From: Humibacter sp049446075 | GTDB taxonomy: Bacteria > Actinomycetota > Actinomycetes > Actinomycetales > Microbacteriaceae | NCBI RefSeq assembly: GCF_049446075.1 | Contig: NZ_JBMSEB010000002.1 | Location: 248,001 to 312,000, forward strand | DNA length: 64,000 nt | Direction: 5' to 3' | In this document: positions 40,233-50,596 of the stretch, one piece after another | Layout: each line of letters starts with the position of its first letter | Position numbering within the stretch: position 1 is the stretch's first letter | The notes under the pieces: model-generated | Databases searched by the model: none | The model's input: only the letters and a program-made list of their open reading frames with translations | What the model was told of the DNA's origin: nothing | Position numbers and translations under genes: made by a program

Positions 40233-42143
40233 TCAGCCGAGCCGGATGCCTGGCATCGCGATCGCCACGAACTGCGGTCCCGGAACACGCAGCCGAACGC
40301 CGCCGTCGTCCTCCTCCGCCGGCGAGTCCACCTCGAGTTCCACGTCGCCGAACACGATCTTCGCCTGCTCCCATCCAGCTGCCGCTTCGTAGGGCAGGCG
40401 AACGTCCGCCGCCGCGCGGGACGCAAGCACGAGCACCGACTCCTCGGCGTGCTCGCGGATGAACACGAGCACGTCGTCGCCCACGTGCACCCACCGGAAT
40501 CCGCCCTCGTCGAGCGCCACGTGCGTGCGGCGCAACGCGATCAGCTCGCGGTACAGCGCCTGGGTGGCGCGGGCATCCTTCGCGGTCGCACCCGTCGCCG
40601 GGTCAACGACATCCTCGCCGGGAGCGCCGGGCGTATCGTCGAGCAGCTGCCAGGGCATCGGCATTCTGGATGCCTCGCCGCTCTCGGCCGTCAACCCGAA
40701 CTCGTCCCCCGCCCACACCACCGGGATGCCTGGCATCGTCACCGATAGACCGAACGCCACGGGCACCACACCGGGCAGGGCGTGCGTGCGGAACCGAGGA
40801 ACGTCGTGCGTGTCCAGCGGGTTCATGGTGCCGAGGCGCACGCGCCAGGGGAATGCCGCCGTGAAGCGGGTGTGGGCATCCACCAGCTCGTGGCCCGTAT
40901 AAGAAGGGATGACCCTGACCGGCTGCCCGAAATACGTCGAAGGACTCTTCGGCTGCGACAGCCAGCCCCACACAGGACGCGTGAAGTTGGCGTACGTCAT
41001 GGCGCCCTGCCAGGCATCCCCTTGGAAGTCCGGCGCGGCATCGTTGGTGTACTCGCCGAGCAGGATTGTGTCGGGATTCGCCTCGACCATGGTGCGGCGG
41101 ATGGTGCGGCGCACCTCTACATTGAAGTCGTCGTCCCGGTAGCGTCCGGTCATGTTCGCCACGTCGATCCGCCATCCGTCGAGCGAGAATGGCGGCTTGA
41201 GCCACTTCGCGACGACGGAGTCCGGCCCATCGATGAACCGCTTTCGAAGCTCCTGCGACCGCCAGTTGAACTTGGGCAGGCTGCGCACGCCGAGCCATGA
41301 GACGTACTCGGTGTGCTCGTCGTCGAGCCAGTAGAAGAAGTCGCTCTCCGGGGCATCCGGATGCCCGTACGCCGCCGTGAACCACTCGTGGTCGTTGCCG
41401 CAATGGTTGGTGGTGAGGTCGCCGATCACCTTCAGCCCGCGCTGGTGCGCGGCCGCCACGAACCTGGCGAGCGCGTCATCTCCGCCGAGCAACGGGTCAA
41501 CATCGTGGAAAGATGCCGCGTCGTAGCGGTGATTCGACCTTCCAGGGAATACGGGTGTGAGGTAGACGAGCGTGATGCCGAGGTCGGCCAGGTAGTCCAG
41601 GCGCTCGGCCGCACCATCTAGATCGCCGCCGTAGAACTGAGCGGACTCGGCTGGCGGAGTCGCGTCGACGGGATCGCTCCAGCGTGCAGGAATCGCCCAA
41701 CTCGGCACCTGCCGATCGTCCGCCGCCGCGGACCGCGCGAACCTGTCCGGGAAGACCTGGTAGAGCACGGTCGATCGCACCCAGTCGGGTGCCGGGTCGT
41801 ACGCCACGAGCCGGAAGTCGTCGACATCGGGCGTCTCCGTCGTGAAGAGGCCGGCTGCGTTGAGCCACACGCTCGAGCCGTTGCTCCGTGTGATGAGGAA
41901 CCGGTAACCGTGCACCGGGTTCTCCACCTCGACGGACGCCTCCCACCAGTCCCACCCGTCCGCGGTGGCGACGCGTTTCGCATCCGTGAAACAGGGCTCA
42001 TGGTTGGGATTCGACCTTGTGCGCACCGCGGCCACCTGGCCGAACGAGTGCGGGATGCGCACCCGCACTCGCACCGTGTCACCGAGCCGTGGAGCGGGAT
42101 CGGAGACGCACAGGGGCGATCCGTCGTGGTGGGGCGCGAGCAT
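40233..42143 (-). CDS. GH13 alpha-glycosidase (cyclomaltodextrinase/neopullulanase-like)
   Basis: 636 residues. An N-terminal starch-binding-like beta domain (about 1-115) precedes the GH13 barrel: VYLTPVFP, the nucleophile Asp in DGWRIDVANM, the acid Glu in ILLGEYTND and the third Asp in NPLDTHDVPR, followed by a beta C-domain. The arrangement is typical of maltodextrin-degrading enzymes (GH13_20/21). There is no signal peptide, so it is cytoplasmic. TAGCGT lies 6 nt before the ATG. It is divergent from a second GH13 gene under a shared operator region. Confidence 0.93.
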   Translation of the reverse strand: MLAPHHDGSPLCVSDPAPRLGDTVRVRVRIPHSFGQVAAVRTRSNPNHEPCFTDAKRVATADGWDWWEASVEVENPVHGYRFLITRSNGSSVWLNAAGLFTTETPDVDDFRLVAYDPAPDWVRSTVLYQVFPDRFARSAAADDRQVPSWAIPARWSDPVDATPPAESAQFYGGDLDGAAERLDYLADLGITLVYLTPVFPGRSNHRYDAASFHDVDPLLGGDDALARFVAAAHQRGLKVIGDLTTNHCGNDHEWFTAAYGHPDAPESDFFYWLDDEHTEYVSWLGVRSLPKFNWRSQELRKRFIDGPDSVVAKWLKPPFSLDGWRIDVANMTGRYRDDDFNVEVRRTIRRTMVEANPDTILLGEYTNDAAPDFQGDAWQGAMTYANFTRPVWGWLSQPKSPSTYFGQPVRVIPSYTGHELVDAHTRFTAAFPWRVRLGTMNPLDTHDVPRFRTHALPGVVPVAFGLSVTMPGIPVVWAGDEFGLTAESGEASRMPMPWQLLDDTPGAPGEDVVDPATGATAKDARATQALYRELIALRRTHVALDEGGFRWVHVGDDVLVFIREHAEESVLVLASRAAADVRLPYEAAAGWEQAKIVFGDVELEVDSPAEEDDGGVRLRVPGPQFVAIAMPGIRLG

Positions 42144-42192
42144 CCGCTCACGCTACTTGACAGTTCTCTTCAGTAAGGCCGGAACGACCTGC

Positions 42193-42232
42193 GTAAACCC
42201 CTTTTGCAAGCGTTTACTGATTTGCCTACAGT
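42193..42232 (+). promoter_or_regulatory. LacI-type operator and promoter between the two GH13 genes
   Basis: TTGCAA (42204-42209) and TACAGT (42227-42232) are 17 bp apart. The LacI-like half-sites GTAAAC (42193-42198) and GTTTAC (42212-42217) form an inverted pair over the -35 and spacer. The repressor gene is not in the window. Confidence 0.75.
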
Positions 42233-42268
42233 GGCAGGCGCTTGCGTGCACCATGCGGGAGCATGAGC

Positions 42269-44089
<1,821 letters not shown>

Positions 44090-44142
44090 GGCGCGGCGCG
44101 GTTCGCCGAACCCTCGCGGGATAGGCAGGGCCGCCGCCGGTC

Positions 44143-44955
44143 TCAGCGGTCGGCGACGCCCAGCTCGTCGAGCACGGGCTCGAGCTGAGCGAAGAGTCCC
44201 GGCTCTGCCGCGATGGTCAGCGCACGGCTGGCCGGAACGCCGTGCAGGCCCGCCACGGTGGCACCCGCCTCTGCTGCAACGAGTGCACCGCCTGCGTGGT
44301 CCCAGGGCTTGAGGCCCTTCTCGTAGTAGGCATCCAGCCGACCGACCGCCACATTGCAGAGGTCGAGCGACGCGGCGCCGATGCGGCGGATGTCGCGCAC
44401 CCGCGGAATGAGCATGCTCACGGCCTCCGCTTGTAGCCCTCGCCGCCTCGAGTCGTACGAGAAGCCCGTGCCGACCAAGGCGAGCGACAGCTGCTTGCCG
44501 GTGGGAACCTGCAGCCGTTGCTCTCCGAGGTAGGCACCTCCACCGGCCGTGGCCGTGTACACCTCCCCGGTCGCCGGGTTCACCACGGCGGATGCCAGCG
44601 CTCGCCACGTGTTCGGGTCGGGGTCGCCCTCGACCACGGCGATCGACACCGCGTAGGCGGGGATGCCGTAGAGATAGTTCACGGTGCCGTCGATGGGGTC
44701 GACGATCCAGGTCAGGCCCGTGGTACTGGCGCTCGCGTCGCTCTCCTCGCCGAAGAAGCCGTCGCCTGGGCGCTCCTCGGCGATGCGGCCCCGGATGAGG
44801 TCTTCGGACTCGCGGTCGGCCGCGGTGACGATGTCTTCGGGCGCCGTCTTGGTCGCGGCGACCTCAACGCCCTCCTCACGGCGGGCTCGGACCAGTTGCC
44901 CGGCCTCCCACGCGATGGTACGGGCGAGGTTTACAAGCTCATCGTTCGCAGGCAT
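44143..44955 (-). CDS. Inositol monophosphatase family protein
   Basis: 270 residues with the metal-dependent phosphatase motifs: FFGEES (about residue 65), WIVDPIDGTVNYLYG (about 85) and PWDHAGGALVAAEAG near the C-terminus. All metal ligands are intact. Members act on inositol-1-phosphate, histidinol phosphate or other sugars; the substrate is not decided by sequence. The ATG at 44955 lies 7 nt after TAGCAT, so the gene may be leaderless. Confidence 0.92.
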   Translation of the reverse strand: MPANDELVNLARTIAWEAGQLVRARREEGVEVAATKTAPEDIVTAADRESEDLIRGRIAEERPGDGFFGEESDASASTTGLTWIVDPIDGTVNYLYGIPAYAVSIAVVEGDPDPNTWRALASAVVNPATGEVYTATAGGGAYLGEQRLQVPTGKQLSLALVGTGFSYDSRRRGLQAEAVSMLIPRVRDIRRIGAASLDLCNVAVGRLDAYYEKGLKPWDHAGGALVAAEAGATVAGLHGVPASRALTIAAEPGLFAQLEPVLDELGVADR

Positions 44956-45064
44956 GCCTTCGATGCTACGGGGTCCCGAACATCGCGTTTGGCGTGTCGC
45001 TCCAAGGCGATCTATCGTCGATTCCATCGAAGCTTTGTTCGACACTTCGGCTAGGAGGTCTGCC

Positions 45065-45343
45065 GTGAGCATCACTCATACCACCGACATCGTCACCGTG
45101 TGGATCGACGAAGACGGTGTCCCCAGACGGATGTTCTGGGCTGGCCGCCGCTTCCGCGTCACCGATACCCCGACCCGCCTCGGCCCAGAGCCAGGCGTCC
45201 CGCTCAGCCCAGTCATGACCCACCCGCCGTCGCCGCTGAAGGGCTGGCGATTCCAGGGAACCAGCGACGACGGCGAGACCCGAGTCTTCGACGTGCGGCT
45301 AGCTGAGCCGGGTGTCTGGGAGCTCGTGCGGGTGATCGACTGA
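45065..45343 (+). CDS. DUF6504-like protein
   Basis: 92 residues from a GTG with AGGAGG upstream. An OB-like or beta-rich small protein with VTVWIDEDGVPRRMFWAGRRFRVTDTPT and a final WELVRVID. Matches the small DUF6504 family of actinobacteria, of unknown function but often beside DNA-repair polymerase genes (not seen here). Confidence 0.75.
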   Translation: MSITHTTDIVTVWIDEDGVPRRMFWAGRRFRVTDTPTRLGPEPGVPLSPVMTHPPSPLKGWRFQGTSDDGETRVFDVRLAEPGVWELVRVID

Positions 45344-45354
45344 TGCGCCGGGCA

Positions 45355-45693
45355 TCACGCTGCGATCAAGCCCGCGCGGCGGGACTGCCTCGACTCCACC
45401 TGAACCTCTTCCTCTGGTTCGGGCAAAACAGTCAGGCCCGCGGCGCTGGATGCCGACGACATGAGCCGCTCAAGCCAGGTGCGATTGAAGTCGCGAACGG
45501 GGTGCGCGTAGTCGAACGACACCGCGACGCCACTGTCGAGCCAGACCGACTTGCGCTCGCCCTCCGGAGTCGTCCAGGCGAAGTGGAAGGCCTCCCGACG
45601 GCGCATCTTTCCGACGATGACGCGCTCGAGATGAGCCAGCGTGCGGTCGTCGAACTCCGCCTGCAGCATGTTGTTGTAGTTGAACGTGGCCAT
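45355..45693 (-). CDS. DUF7882-like small protein
   Basis: 112 residues. FNYNNMLQAEFDDRTLAHLERVIVGKMRRREAFHFAWT and FNRTWLERLMSSASSAAGL match a small protein common in Microbacteriaceae, sometimes misnamed a DNA ligase; function unknown. The start is the internal ATG at 45693. It converges with the DUF6504 gene. Confidence 0.75.
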   Translation of the reverse strand: MATFNYNNMLQAEFDDRTLAHLERVIVGKMRRREAFHFAWTTPEGERKSVWLDSGVAVSFDYAHPVRDFNRTWLERLMSSASSAAGLTVLPEPEEEVQVESRQSRRAGLIAA

Positions 45694-45756
45694 CTCGCCG
45701 CTCCTCGTCGTCATCGGGACAGTGCCGTTCGGCTCATGGACTTAGAGGCTCGTTCT

Positions 45757-45854
45757 CTTTGAAACTCATGATCCGAACAGTTCACTTTCTGTACTAGTCA
45801 CAATATGTGTAACTTGAGGTGTTAGACAAGCGCAATGAGAGTAAAGTTTCAAAG
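45757..45854 (+). promoter_or_regulatory. AT-rich regulatory region upstream of the 45,863 gene
   Basis: CTTTGAAACT (45757-45766) and AGTTTCAAAG (45845-45854) are exact complements 78 nt apart; the right arm runs into the GGAGG of the next gene. Between them GTCACA-N5-TGTAAC (45797-45813) is a likely operator. The stretch is clearly AT-richer than its surroundings. Confidence 0.55.
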
Positions 45855-45862
45855 GAGGACTC

Positions 45863-46165
45863 ATGACGCCCGTGGCACGCGACCTTCCCGCCCTCCGGAT
45901 CGTGACTGAAGACGACCCGGCGGTGGCCGACGCGCAGTGGGCGGAGCCCGAGCTGGGGTTCTGGGTTGCCGCACGAAACGGCGACTTCGTCGGGACGGTG
46001 ACGGCTGAAGGCGCGAGCTACGTCGCACGGGATGCCACCGGTGCGAGAGCAGGCGCCTTCGAGACGCTCGCCGCCGCGCAGTGGTCGCTCACAGGCATCC
46101 GAGCCCGGACGGAAACCGACTTCGACCTGGAGGAGACCCGTGCCGCAGACCGTCGTACGCCATGA
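45863..46165 (+). CDS. Hypothetical small protein preceding marR
   Basis: 100 residues with a strong AAAGGAGG Shine-Dalgarno. A strand-rich protein (LGFWVAARNGDFVGTVTAEGASYVARDATG) like small surface- or KTSC-type folds; no family assigned. Its end overlaps the MarR start by 26 nt, so the two are co-translated. Confidence 0.75.
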   Translation: MTPVARDLPALRIVTEDDPAVADAQWAEPELGFWVAARNGDFVGTVTAEGASYVARDATGARAGAFETLAAAQWSLTGIRARTETDFDLEETRAADRRTP

Positions 46166-46682
46166 AAGCGAGCACCTCTACGCCGCTCAGCCCGAGACGG
46201 CGGAGGGCAAGGCGCTCACCGAAGCGCTGCTGAGGCTCAGGCGCGCCGAATTCCTGCTCGCCAACCGTGCTCTCGAGTCGACCGGGCTGTCGTCCCTGGA
46301 GTTCAACGCCCTGCGCTACCTGGTGCAGGCGCGTAGGGACGGACGCGACATGAGCCCGAAAGACGTGATCGTCATGTTGAACACCTCCAGTGCGACGGTG
46401 ACGAACGTGATCGAGCGCCTCGTGACGAGGGGTTACCTCACCCGGGTCAGCCATCCGAGCGATCGCAGGGCGCACTACCTTGTGCCGACCGAGCCGGCCG
46501 TGCACCTCGTCGACTCCGCCTATCACGACCACCACGCCGCCATCGTCGACGTGGTCAACGAGCTCGACGCCATGGACCTCGCGACGGCGTGCGCAGTCGT
46601 CAACAAGATCGTGGAACGGCTCGACGCACTCGTCGAGAGCTCGGCCGCCTCGCGGCAGACGGTGGGCGCGGCGAGCGCCTGA
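46140..46682 (+). CDS. MarR-family regulator
   Basis: 180 residues from a GTG with GGAGGAG upstream. Helices ALLRLRRAEFLLANRALESTGLSSLEFNALRYLVQA lead to a winged helix (MSPKDVIVMLNTSSATVTNVIERLVTRGYLTRVSHPSDRRAHYL). The operator candidates at 45797-45813 suggest autoregulation of this two-gene operon. Target and ligand unknown. Confidence 0.9.
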   Translation: MPQTVVRHESEHLYAAQPETAEGKALTEALLRLRRAEFLLANRALESTGLSSLEFNALRYLVQARRDGRDMSPKDVIVMLNTSSATVTNVIERLVTRGYLTRVSHPSDRRAHYLVPTEPAVHLVDSAYHDHHAAIVDVVNELDAMDLATACAVVNKIVERLDALVESSAASRQTVGAASA

Positions 46683-46717
46683 AGGGTGAGTTCCGCCTGC
46701 GGCCGGGGTGGGCTGGG

Positions 46718-46815
46718 TTTCGATACGCGGCACCTTCGGCGGGGCTACTCAACCCGCGGTCTCCAGACCGCGATTTCGATACGCGGCACCTTCGACGGCG
46801 CTACTCGACCCGCGG
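46718..46815. repeat. Two copies of the TTTCGATACGCGG dispersed repeat
   Basis: Two about 42-bp copies (46718-46759, 46774-46815), each running from TTTCGATACGCGG to GCTACTC-ACCCGCGG. A small hairpin CGCGGTCT/AGACCGCG lies between them. A third copy is at 52617-52656. This repeat type is widespread in Microbacteriaceae intergenic regions. Confidence 0.75.
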
Positions 46816-46825
46816 CTGGCGGAGC

Positions 46826-47131
46826 CTATTGCGGGTTGCGGCGGCCGGTCTGCTGCTCCCACAGCTCGAGCTCACGCGTGAGTGCCTTCGCCAGCTCGAA
46901 GACCTGCTCCGGCGGAATTCGCACCCTGCTCACGACGCGGGCGTTCACCGACCGATGCGGCTCACCGTTCTCGTCCGGGGTCTCCGTGGCAGGACCGCGC
47001 AGCGAGGCGAAGTCCAGCACGAACACGTTGTCCGTGTGCCAGATGCTCGCGAAGTCTGCAAAGCTTCCCGCTTCCACCTCCGATGGGATGTCGAAGTTGA
47101 TCTGCGTCTGCGCGTTCCGGTCGTCCGCCAC
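46826..47131 (-). CDS. DUF3467 protein
   Basis: 101 residues: INFDIPSEVEAGSFADFASIWHTDNVFVLDFASL and RVRIPPEQVFELAKALTRELELWE match DUF3467, a small cytoplasmic family of unknown function. The start is a GTG at 47131. Confidence 0.88.
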   Translation of the reverse strand: MADDRNAQTQINFDIPSEVEAGSFADFASIWHTDNVFVLDFASLRGPATETPDENGEPHRSVNARVVSRVRIPPEQVFELAKALTRELELWEQQTGRRNPQ

Positions 47132-47260
47132 GCTGCCTCCCCACCGTCGGATGCTGTCGGGGCGAGCCTATCCGGGCATCCGATTCCTGTGCTGGGAGAG
47201 CATCCGGAAGCCCGGACCTGCTGACGGCGCGGTCCGCGCGGACTCCAGTAGGCGCAGCGC

Positions 47261-47650
47261 TCAGTGCGGATAGGTGGTCGGGAACGCCGCGTCATCCCCG
47301 TTGTGCTGCACCTTGTTCTCGTCGTCGACCAGGACGACCCTCGGACGAACGGAAGCAGCCTTCGAGAGCTTCACCGATCCGTACGCCATGATGATGACTC
47401 GGTCTCCCACGCTGACCAGTCGCGCTGCAGCACCGTTGACCCCGATCATGCCCGACCCCGGCTCGCCCTCGATGACGTACGTCTCGAACCGCTCGCCGTT
47501 CTCGATGTCGACCACGCTGACCTGTTCCCCGACGAGGATGCCGGATGCCTCGAGCAGCTCGCGGTCCACCGTGAGCGAGCCCACGTAGTGCAGATCCGAC
47601 CTCGTGACCGTTGCGCGGTGGATCTTGGCCCGAAGCATGGTGACGCGCAT
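47261..47650 (-). CDS. panD: Aspartate 1-decarboxylase precursor
   Basis: 129 residues. The self-cleavage site Gly24-Ser25 lies in HYVGSLTVD and generates the pyruvoyl cofactor. Other signatures: LRAKIHRATVT at the start, SVVDIENGERFETYVI, and IIMAYG. Converts L-aspartate to beta-alanine for pantothenate and coenzyme A. AAGGAG lies before the ATG at 47650; longer frames extend into the tRNA terminator. No other pantothenate gene is adjacent. Confidence 0.96.
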   Translation of the reverse strand: MRVTMLRAKIHRATVTRSDLHYVGSLTVDRELLEASGILVGEQVSVVDIENGERFETYVIEGEPGSGMIGVNGAAARLVSVGDRVIIMAYGSVKLSKAASVRPRVVLVDDENKVQHNGDDAAFPTTYPH

Positions 47651-47702
47651 GCGGCTCCTTCGTAGTGGCGACTCGGTGAAGAACGCGCTCCGCCCGAGAC
47701 AC

Positions 47703-47738
47703 GAATGGGTCCCTCTTGCTTGCGGAAGGGACCCATTC
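47703..47738 (-). terminator. Terminator after tRNA-Tyr
   Basis: Perfect 12-bp arms (GAATGGGTCCCT at 47703-47714 and its complement at 47727-47738) with a 12-nt loop, 6 bp past the tRNA 3' end in its direction of transcription. Confidence 0.75.
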
Positions 47739-47744
47739 ACGAAG

Positions 47745-47826
47745 TGGCAGGTGAGGGATTCGAACCCCCGAAGGCTATGCCGGCTGATTTACAGTCAGAT
47801 CCCTTTGGCCGCTTGGGTAACCTGCC
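47745..47826 (-). tRNA. tRNA-Tyr (anticodon GTA)
   Basis: Class II tRNA with a long variable arm. Acceptor GGCAGGT pairs with ACCTGCC; anticodon loop CTGTAAA; T-loop TTCGAAT; discriminator A. 82 nt, no encoded CCA. Confidence 0.95.
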
Positions 47827-48047
47827 TTGGCGCTCCCGACCACGTGTAATCACCTGGCCGAAGGCGCGAAGTCAAGGATACCCACGCACGGGCATCCGGT
47901 GAAATCCACCGCCGCTGGGGCCGCCCCCGCAGTCGGTCGCCGGAAATCGGAGATTTGCTCCGACGCGCCGCCGGGGGGTGGCCGCCTCCGGCGTGGCGGC
48001 ACGAATCTCCGATTTTCGGCAGGCCGTGCGCCGGATGAGGCGCCAGA

Positions 48048-48338
48048 TCAGGGCTTGGGTGTGTTGTCGTCTGGCGCGTCCGGTCCGGTCTCGGGGGATG
48101 CGGGAGTGTCCGGGCCGGCCTCGGGGGAAGCGGTCGCTTCCGGTTCGGCCGTGCCGGGCGCGGATGCATCGGCTTGAGCCTCCGCCGCGGTCTCCGCTTC
48201 GCTAACAGCCCTTCTGGAGCGGATGACGCCCGCGACGACGAGCGCGATCACCCCGAGCAGCACGATGATGCCGGCAACGATGAGCCATGGCGTCACGTCG
48301 GATCCGGTCGCGGCGAGGTCGGCGTAGTCCTGAGTCAC
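48048..48338 (-). CDS. Single-pass membrane protein with acidic Pro/Ala tail
   Basis: 96 residues from a GTG. A short N-terminus, one membrane helix (about 17-40, WLIVAGIIVLLGVIALVVAGVI), RSRR, then a tail of repeated PEATASPEAGPDTPASPETGPD units. Topology suggests a cytoplasmic tail. No family. Confidence 0.6.
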   Translation of the reverse strand: MTQDYADLAATGSDVTPWLIVAGIIVLLGVIALVVAGVIRSRRAVSEAETAAEAQADASAPGTAEPEATASPEAGPDTPASPETGPDAPDDNTPKP

Positions 48339-48411
48339 GCCGACAGCCTACGGTCGGTCGGCATCCGGGCGTTCGCGACACCTCGGGTCCGGGCATCCTC
48401 CGTCGCGATGC

Positions 48412-48546
48412 ACGGACTCAATCGGCCCGGCCCCGTGAGCGAGCTCCCGGGGCCGACCCTCAATCGCCCGTATCGCCACCGCTCACGGACTCAATCGGCT
48501 CGGCCGGGTGAGCAAGCTCCCCCGGCTCTCGCCTCAATCGCCCGTA
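48412..48546. repeat. Tandem 73-bp repeats with co-varying hairpins
   Basis: Two copies (48412-48472, 48485-48546), each beginning ACGGACTCAATCGGC and ending CTCAATCGCCCGTA. Each centre folds into a GC stem around GTGAGC(G/A)AGCT. The stem bases differ between copies (CGGCCCCG/CGGGGCCG against GCCGGG/CCCGGC), but pairing is kept. They lie upstream of the YajQ gene. Confidence 0.7.
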
Positions 48547-48589
48547 AACTCGCAGGGAGATCAACGGTCGCGCAAGGGAGTTCGAGGTC

Positions 48590-49078
48590 ATGGCAGATTC
48601 GTCGTTCGACGTCGTGAGCAAGGTCGACAAGATGGAGGCCGACAACGCCGTCAACCAGGCCCGCAAAGAGGTCGACCAGCGCTACGACTTCAAGAATGTC
48701 GGGGCGTCCGTCGAGTGGAGCGGCGAGAAGGTCCTGCTGAAAGCCAACACGGAGGAGCGCGTGAAAGCCATCCTCGACGTGCTGGAGTCGAAGTTCATCA
48801 AGCGAGGCATCTCGCTCAAGAGCCTGGATGTCGGCGAGCCGTACGCCAGCGGCAAAGAGTTCCGCCTGGAGGTCGCGCTCAAGCAGGGCATCGACCAGGA
48901 GACCGGCAAGAAGATCAACAAGCTCATCCGCGACGAGGCGCCCAAGTCGGTGAAGAGCCAGCTTCAGGGCGACGAGGTCCGAGTCTCGTCGAAGAGCCGC
49001 GACGATCTACAGTCGACGATCGCGATGCTCAAGCGGGCCGACATGGACGTCGACCTGCAGTTCGTGAACTTCCGCTGA
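48590..49078 (+). CDS. YajQ-family nucleotide-binding protein
   Basis: 162 residues with the YajQ signature: SSFDVVSKVDKMEADNAVNQARKEVDQRYDFK at the start and a repeated ferredoxin-like fold ending DVDLQFVNFR. Homologues bind cyclic-di-GMP, RNA or tRNA. Cytoplasmic. GGGAG precedes the ATG. Full length. Confidence 0.95.
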   Translation: MADSSFDVVSKVDKMEADNAVNQARKEVDQRYDFKNVGASVEWSGEKVLLKANTEERVKAILDVLESKFIKRGISLKSLDVGEPYASGKEFRLEVALKQGIDQETGKKINKLIRDEAPKSVKSQLQGDEVRVSSKSRDDLQSTIAMLKRADMDVDLQFVNFR

Positions 49079-49102
49079 TTCAGCGAGAGTACGAGAGCCA
49101 GG

Positions 49103-50017
49103 ATGCCGCTGCCCTCCTCCGATACGACGGTTCTGTACGCCTCGAGCGGCCCGGAATCGCTCAGCGCCCAGGCCGTCGTGCTGCACGTGCAGCCGTACGG
49201 CGACGACCAGGAGGTCGTGCTGCTCGACCGCACGCCGGCGCATCCCGTCGACCGAGCCTGGCCCGATCAGGGCCCGGACCGCGGCTCGATCCTCGTCGAC
49301 GGGCGTGAAACGCCGCTCGACGACGTCGTGGTCGCCGCAACGGACGGAACGAACCTGTTCATCGGCGACGAGGTACCCGTGCGGCGCGGCACAGAAGGAT
49401 GGGCGTTCGTCGTCGCACACGTGCTGCAGCGGCCGAGCCGCATCGCGGTGAGCGACGAGGTGCTCGTGAGCGTCGACTCGGAGCACCGCCATGCGCTCTC
49501 GGTCGGCCACACGCTGTGCCACCTCGCGTCGCTCGCGTTGAACGCCGCGCTGGCCGATCGGTGGAGCAAACCCGTGCGTGAGGATGCTCTCGGCCGGCCC
49601 GATTTCGATCATGAGGCCATTCAGTCCTCGACGATCGTGCCAGGCGGTTCGGTCGATGTGTTCCGGCTCAACAAGTCGCTGCGCCGCAAGGGATTCGCCA
49701 CGGAGGGTCTCGCCGGGTCGCTGGACGAGTTGGCGGCTTCGACGACGGACACCCTTCGCGCGTGGATCGCGACGGATGCTCGCGTTCACATCGAGCGCGA
49801 GGGCGATGCTTTGAGCGACCCCCGCTTCTGGGTATGCGAGCTGCCCGAGCTGGAGACGGGACCGGCCTCCGGACCGGCCGCGACCGCGCGGATCGCGTGC
49901 GGCGGAACCCACGTGACGAGCCTCGGGGAGCTCGGCGAGGCATCCGCGGTGCTCGAGCTCGGCGACGACGCAGGTACTGTGACGCTGACCATGCGCTGCA
50001 CTGCAACGGCTAGGTGA
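49103..50017 (+). CDS. AlaX-like alanyl-tRNA editing / metal-dependent hydrolase
   Basis: 304 residues. The C-terminal half has the AlaRS-editing zinc site: HTLCH in ALSVGHTLCHLASLAL (about residues 135-139) and CGGTH in RIACGGTHVTSLGEL. The N-terminal half is a beta domain. Such proteins remove Ser or Gly from mis-charged tRNA-Ala, though divergence leaves the substrate open. The gene follows YajQ by 24 bp and may be in its operon. Confidence 0.85.
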   Translation: MPLPSSDTTVLYASSGPESLSAQAVVLHVQPYGDDQEVVLLDRTPAHPVDRAWPDQGPDRGSILVDGRETPLDDVVVAATDGTNLFIGDEVPVRRGTEGWAFVVAHVLQRPSRIAVSDEVLVSVDSEHRHALSVGHTLCHLASLALNAALADRWSKPVREDALGRPDFDHEAIQSSTIVPGGSVDVFRLNKSLRRKGFATEGLAGSLDELAASTTDTLRAWIATDARVHIEREGDALSDPRFWVCELPELETGPASGPAATARIACGGTHVTSLGELGEASAVLELGDDAGTVTLTMRCTATAR

Positions 50018-50089
50018 ACTGAGCCGGAGCGAGTCTGTGCTCCGCATCGCGGCGCTATTGTGGGGCGCTCCGCTAGCTGCGCGGCGCTA

Positions 50090-50596
50090 TTACGGCGTGC
50101 ACGAGGCGTTGGTCCCTGCCAAGCCGCTCGACGCAGTGGCTGTGCCGAAGGGCGAGGTCCACGCGCCCAGCTGCGCCTGGATTCCGACCGTGTACGTGGC
50201 CCCCGCGAGCCCGCTCAAGGTCGAGCCTTTGAACGTGGTGGTGTAGGTCGTTCCTGTGCCCACGGCCGGAGTGGTCGTCTCGGTCACGCCGCCGAGCAGC
50301 GTGCCCAGCACCGATCCGCTCGACGCGGCGTAGTTCGCGGTCGCTGCGCTCGGCGTACCCGCGGCGAAATTCCAGGTCACTGTGATGACCGGAGTAACCC
50401 CGAGCAGCCCGGGGTTGTAGGTGCACGCGCTGAGGACCGGCTTCTGCAGCGTCATGGCCGTGAACGTGCCGCGCGTGTACTCCGACACGCGCCAACTGGC
50501 ATCCGTCTGGGCGGGATGAACCAGCCCGCCGCCGAGCATTGCGACGACGGCCACGCATGCCGCTGCCGCCCGCAAGAGCCACCTCCGCTCAGCCAC
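50090..50596 (-). CDS. TasA/SipW-substrate-like secreted protein 2
   Basis: 168 residues. A basic signal peptide (RRWLLRAAAACVAVVAMLGGGLV) ends in a SipW-type region followed by ASWRVSEYTRGTFTA, similar to the TasA-like protein of the same cluster. The mature part is a beta-rich Ig-like domain. The GTG at 50596 has GGAGG 7 nt upstream and overlaps the preceding gene by 8 bp. Predicted extracellular, cleaved by the SipW peptidase. Confidence 0.75.
   Translation of the reverse strand: MAERRWLLRAAAACVAVVAMLGGGLVHPAQTDASWRVSEYTRGTFTAMTLQKPVLSACTYNPGLLGVTPVITVTWNFAAGTPSAATANYAASSGSVLGTLLGGVTETTTPAVGTGTTYTTTFKGSTLSGLAGATYTVGIQAQLGAWTSPFGTATASSGLAGTNASCTP

Noticed and set aside
46718..46815. Possible CRISPR-like repeats
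   Set aside because: Only two adjacent copies with a 14-bp gap; no array of spacers and no cas genes in the window.
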